In this document: positions 5,121 through 6,848 of the stretch, piece after piece
Position numbering within the stretch: position 1 is the first letter of the stretch
Layout: every line of letters starts with the position of its first letter
From: Candidatus Hydrothermarchaeota archaeon
Lineage (GTDB): Archaea; Hydrothermarchaeota; Hydrothermarchaeia; Hydrothermarchaeales; BMS3B
Reading direction: 5' to 3'
DNA: 6,848 bases
Assembly: GCA_015521945.1 (NCBI GenBank)
Contig: WANG01000116.1
Span: forward strand, 1 to 6,848
The notes under the pieces: generated by a model
Told to the model about the DNA's origin: nothing
The model's database searches: none
The model's input: the letters and a program-made list of their open reading frames with translations, nothing else
Made by a program: the position numbers and the translations under genes

Positions 5121-5597
5121 ATGGCAAACGAAAAAGTAGAAAAGGTGCGGAAAATAGGGGGGTGGGTTAACCTCACCCCCCACGATATAGTAGTATACAC
5201 GGGTGGGAGAAAAGTAGTTATCCCACCCAGCGGACAGGTCGCCCGGGTGGCAACCCACAGCCGCCTCGTGGGTGTCGCCCAGGTTGAGGGGAAGGCGGTG
5301 GAAGTTTACACCGCCTCTTATGAGAACGTGCAAGGGCTGCCGCTTGTGTGCCTAAATTGCACCCTCCGCTCCCAGTGTGAGGCGGAGGGGAGGCAGCCCG
5401 AAAAGAGGGAGGACGGGGGTTCCTGTTCCTTGCAGGAGCCCTACGAAGGTTATCTGGTGTCCTCCCTCGTCCTCACCGCCCTCCGAGAGCGGGGGGTGGT
5501 GAGGTATGACATCTTTGCCCCGGACACGTCCCCAGCAGGGGCAGTCCGGGACAAGGACAACAAGATAATCGGGGTGAGGAATTTCCTCACCCTCTAA
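5121..5597 (+). CDS. NLTPH-type accessory protein with a Cys-containing insertion
   Basis: A 158-residue member of a small-protein family that I recognise from phage and plasmid genomes; its function is unknown to me. Typical features are NLTPHDIVVY (17-26), IPPSGQVARVA (34-44), GLP (72-74) and EGYLVSSLVLTAL (109-121). A C-terminal APDTSPAGAVRDKDNKIIGV motif then ends in RNFLTL. Between GLP and EPYEG it has about 31 extra residues with Cys 77, 80, 86 and 102, a CxxC-x5-C-x15-C pattern. I do not recall this in relatives, and it is encoded by hairpin-forming DNA. Start ATG 5121 follows ggaggtgag (5108-5116); an out-of-frame ATG at 5117 gives only a short peptide. It heads a cluster with closely spaced followers. 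Hairpins occupy much of the coding sequence. Confidence 0.85.
   Translation: MANEKVEKVRKIGGWVNLTPHDIVVYTGGRKVVIPPSGQVARVATHSRLVGVAQVEGKAVEVYTASYENVQGLPLVCLNCTLRSQCEAEGRQPEKREDGGSCSLQEPYEGYLVSSLVLTALRERGVVRYDIFAPDTSPAGAVRDKDNKIIGVRNFLTL
5157..5592 (+). other. Second hairpin-dense stretch, inside the NLTPH-type gene
   Basis: Stems seen: 5157-5164/5174-5181 (8 bp); 5201-5208/5221-5228 (8 bp); 5253-5258/5268-5273 (6 bp); 5293-5300/5309-5316 (8 bp). Next, 5334-5341/5392-5399 (8 bp) encloses 5362-5369/5382-5389 (8 bp). Then 5417-5425/5433-5441 (9 bp, one T·G); 5471-5485/5490-5504 (15 bp, two T·G, loop AGAG); 5519-5525/5544-5550 (7 bp) with a nested cccc/gggg; and 5572-5579/5585-5592 (8 bp), ending 2 nt before the stop codon TAA. 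All but the T·G pairs noted are Watson-Crick. No stem sequence is repeated. Confidence 0.8.
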
Positions 5598-5617
5598 ATT
5601 TTGGAGGTGAGAAAAAA

Positions 5618-6079
5618 ATGAGCACGAGGGCAGTGGTGTGTTTTAAGCAGCCTACAAGGTGGCGGGCTTACTACCGCCACCACGATGGATACCCCACAGG
5701 GTTGGGGTGGGAGCTGTATAATTATCTGCGCTCTCACCCCGATGCGGCGCGCATAATTGCGACAGACTATACAACAATTACACCACGATGCTTTGAATTT
5801 CTACGATTATCATCATTTACGCCGCCCGTGCTCAGAGCCCCCGAGCACGCTTTTGATGCTCAAGCAGACTTAGAATACATTTACAGCGTTGAGAGCTACA
5901 GGGACACGGTGCGCATCGGAGTATACAGAACAAGCAACCCGTTCATTTCCAAGCCTTTCGTTGTCCCAATATTGACAATTTTCACAGAACAGAGCCCATC
6001 AGAGGTTTACACGCTTCTCAGCGCTATAGAGACATCCGTGGAGGCAACGTTACGGATTCTGAGCGAAATACAGGGGTGA
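5618..6079 (+). CDS. HDGYP-type accessory protein, function unknown
   Basis: A 153-residue protein whose N-terminus, MSTRAVVCF...WRAYYRHHDGYPTGLG, matches a family of phage and accessory proteins beginning M(S/G)TR and containing a (H/W)DGYP motif (here 22-26) followed by a helix (WELYNYLRS). I know no established function. The rest has no motif I recognise; the C-terminal SPSEVYTLLSAIETSVEATLRILSE looks helical. Start ATG 5618 follows ggaggtgag (5603-5611), 20 nt after the previous stop. Base usage changes inside the gene: the first 40 codons are GC-rich with hairpins 5658-5665/5674-5681 (8 bp) and 5691-5696/5703-5708 (6 bp). After about 5740 it is richer in A/T with few stems (7 bp at 5827-5833/5843-5849). 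Its stop lies 7 nt before the next gene. Confidence 0.8.
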   Translation: MSTRAVVCFKQPTRWRAYYRHHDGYPTGLGWELYNYLRSHPDAARIIATDYTTITPRCFEFLRLSSFTPPVLRAPEHAFDAQADLEYIYSVESYRDTVRIGVYRTSNPFISKPFVVPILTIFTEQSPSEVYTLLSAIETSVEATLRILSEIQG

Positions 6080-6086
6080 GGCAGCT

Positions 6087-6374
6087 ATGCGCTGCCCACA
6101 CGTTATTCATTTTTCGTGGCGATGGCTTGACTTACAGAACACAGTTAGCACGATTTACGCACAACGCATAATATCAGTGCTTAAGCAGCTTAATCTCAGC
6201 ACATACGCGATAGTGTCCAGGTTAATATATCTGCACCTTAACAGCGACGAGCAGCGACTTATAGCACACTTACTCGGCTGGTGCGACGTTGTTCAGTGTA
6301 ATAACATGCAAAAGTGCAAGCACGACCTTAAAAAATTTGAGGAGGTGATGAGAAATGAGGAAAAAAGTTCTTAG
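6087..6374 (+). CDS. 95-residue helical protein of unknown function
   Basis: Not recognised. The sequence begins MRCPHVIHFSWRWLDLQN, is rich in Leu, Ile and Val through residues 20-65 (for example RIISVLKQLNLSTYAIVSRL, then EQRLIAHLLG) and should be mainly alpha-helical. No stretch is long and apolar enough to be a clear membrane segment. Cys at 66, 71 and 77 follow (CDVVQCNNMQKCKH), with His79 a possible fourth ligand, so a small metal site is possible. Start ATG 6087 has ggggtgag (6073-6080) overlapping the previous stop. Its last codons overlap the next gene by 20 nt and carry that gene's Shine-Dalgarno site, indicating coupled translation. It is A/T-richer than its neighbours and almost free of hairpins. 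Confidence 0.7.
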   Translation: MRCPHVIHFSWRWLDLQNTVSTIYAQRIISVLKQLNLSTYAIVSRLIYLHLNSDEQRLIAHLLGWCDVVQCNNMQKCKHDLKKFEEVMRNEEKSS

Positions 6375-6684
6375 GCAGGGAGATGTAGTGCTTGTCCCCC
6401 GTGCCTCCCTCCCTGATGGGGTGGAGGCGGTGGGGGATGAGCTGGCGGTGCGCGGGGAAGGCGAGCACACGCATCGCCTCCCCGCGCTGGTATACCGCCT
6501 CCGCGAGGAGGACAGCGACGAGCAGCGCGAGCGCGTCTATGTTGTTGTCCCTGATGCGCTCGCGCTGATGACCCACGAGGAGCACCCCCCGCTTGCGGTG
6601 CCGCGGGGGGTATACGAGGTCCGGCAGGCACGGCGCTACTTGCCCCCCACCACCCAAGGGAGGGCACGGGCGTGGGGTGATTAA
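6355..6684 (+). CDS. RQGDV...HEEH accessory protein, function unknown
   Basis: A 109-residue member of a small family I recognise from phage and other accessory regions, with no known activity. Conserved points: RQGDVVLVP (7-15), LPDGVEAV (19-26), GEGEHTHRL (34-42), THEEHPPLAVPRGVYEV (73-89) and the ARRYLP end. In relatives the middle motif usually reads GE-x-TGHxH, so EGEHTH here appears to lack the TG. His38, His40, His74 and His77 with Glu75/76 could form a metal site in a cupin-like barrel; this is inference. Start ATG 6355 follows ggaggtgat (6341-6349) and overlaps the upstream gene by 20 nt. The stop is 1 nt from the next ATG. The second half is hairpin-dense, including a 15-bp stem at 6523-6567. 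Confidence 0.82.
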   Translation: MRKKVLRQGDVVLVPRASLPDGVEAVGDELAVRGEGEHTHRLPALVYRLREEDSDEQRERVYVVVPDALALMTHEEHPPLAVPRGVYEVRQARRYLPPTTQGRARAWGD

Positions 6685-6848
6685 GATGGGCACGGTATAC
6701 GTATACCATCGTGCCCTCCCCGAGGGTGCCACCCCTAACGGGGAGTGGGATTTCAGAATTCCCACCCCTGTGGAGGGGTGGTATATTTTTGTTTTTGAGG
6801 GAGGGCGGCGCAAGCGAGTCCCATGGCACTCCCCGCGCTCCCGCGGGG
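6395..6848 (+). other. Third hairpin-dense stretch, to the window end
   Basis: Stems seen: 6395-6400/6432-6437 enclosing 6403-6408/6423-6428 (6 bp each). 6450-6457 plus 6459-6464 pair with 6480-6487 plus 6474-6479, one bulged A. 6498-6502/6507-6511 has a GCGA (GNRA-type) tetraloop. 6523-6537/6553-6567 is 15 bp with one G·T. 6584-6592/6603-6611 is 9 bp perfect. 6658-6667/6711-6720 is 10 bp perfect, with a competing stem 6688-6694/6710-6716. 6694-6707 is a 14-bp palindrome. 6762-6768/6775-6781 is 7 bp. 6831-6837/6842-6848 is 7 bp with a CTCC loop. Stems are unrelated in sequence. Confidence 0.78.
6686..6848 (+). CDS. 5' part of a gene running off the window, unknown product
   Basis: An ATG one base after the previous stop opens a frame with no stop through the last base (54 codons): MGTVYVYHRALPEGATPNG, then a Trp/Tyr/Phe-rich stretch (EGWYIFVFEGG), then RRKRVPWHSPRSRG. 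ggggtgat (6674-6681), overlapping the end of the previous gene, can serve as Shine-Dalgarno site. The 1-nt gap and same strand put it in the same cluster. Family not recognised. Its start lies in the region of the two competing stems at 6658-6720. It must continue beyond the window to be confirmed; a fortuitous open frame is possible in such GC-rich sequence. Confidence 0.55.
   Translation, partial: MGTVYVYHRALPEGATPNGEWDFRIPTPVEGWYIFVFEGGRRKRVPWHSPRSRG

Noticed and set aside
4701..5592. CRISPR array or REP-type repeat
   Set aside because: The hairpins have similar size and spacing but unrelated sequences; there is no constant repeat and no spacer structure.
6328..6829. Long open frames on the minus strand (152 and 161 codons)
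   Set aside because: They lie opposite the RQGDV gene and the following start. Their openness follows from GC-rich, palindromic sequence; they have no promoter or ribosome site and low-complexity Pro/Gly/Ala translations.

Overview
The window looks like a piece of a euryarchaeal chromosome, probably from a thermophile of the Archaeoglobi / methanogen-related branch; the exact lineage cannot be fixed from the sequence. Evidence: the C-terminus of a thermosome subunit, a tRNA-Tyr with the archaeal C1-G72 pair and no encoded CCA, a sliding-clamp PCNA, and TATA-box plus purine-rich BRE promoters. All genes read on the + strand.

Bases 1-4296 are core chromosome: the thermosome subunit end (1-219), tRNA-Tyr (267-340), a PsiE-like four-helix membrane protein (372-905), then a tight operon ilvB (988), ilvN (2670), a small OB-fold protein (3179) and pcn (3523). 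Gaps inside this operon are 2 nt, or ATGA overlaps. It ends in an AT-rich stretch with an eight-T run. IlvB and IlvN make the acetolactate synthase of branched-chain amino-acid synthesis; the OB-fold protein and PCNA suggest DNA replication or repair.

Bases 4297-6848 look different and are probably an integrated mobile element or its remnant. There are two near-identical promoters (shared 16-mer gcgaaaagtatatata). The first drives a 43-aa Cys-rich mini-protein, the second a 113-aa Cys-rich protein. After a terminator-like hairpin comes a tight cluster: an NLTPH-type protein, an HDGYP-type protein, an unknown helical protein, an RQGDV...HEEH protein and the start of a further gene that runs off the end. 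To my recollection, relatives of three of these occur in phages, plasmids and other accessory regions. Shine-Dalgarno sites are strong and stereotyped (ggaggtgag plus a short A-rich spacer). No integrase, replication protein or capsid gene lies in the window.

The main discovery candidate is nucleotide-level. Much of the accessory coding sequence is folded into consecutive, nearly gap-free hairpins with stems of 7-19 bp. The clearest case is an array of eight different hairpins at 4701-5030 lying inside one ORF. The pattern resumes at 5157-5592, in part of the next gene, and at 6395-6848, while the stretch around 5740-6350 in the same cluster largely lacks it. The stems share no sequence, and in the stems I traced the internal non-Watson-Crick pairs are G·T, not A·C. 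That favours pairing in the + strand transcript (G·U). A 48-nt element at 5047-5095 also resembles a tRNA acceptor stem plus T-arm without the D and anticodon arms. I know of no archaeal system described this way.
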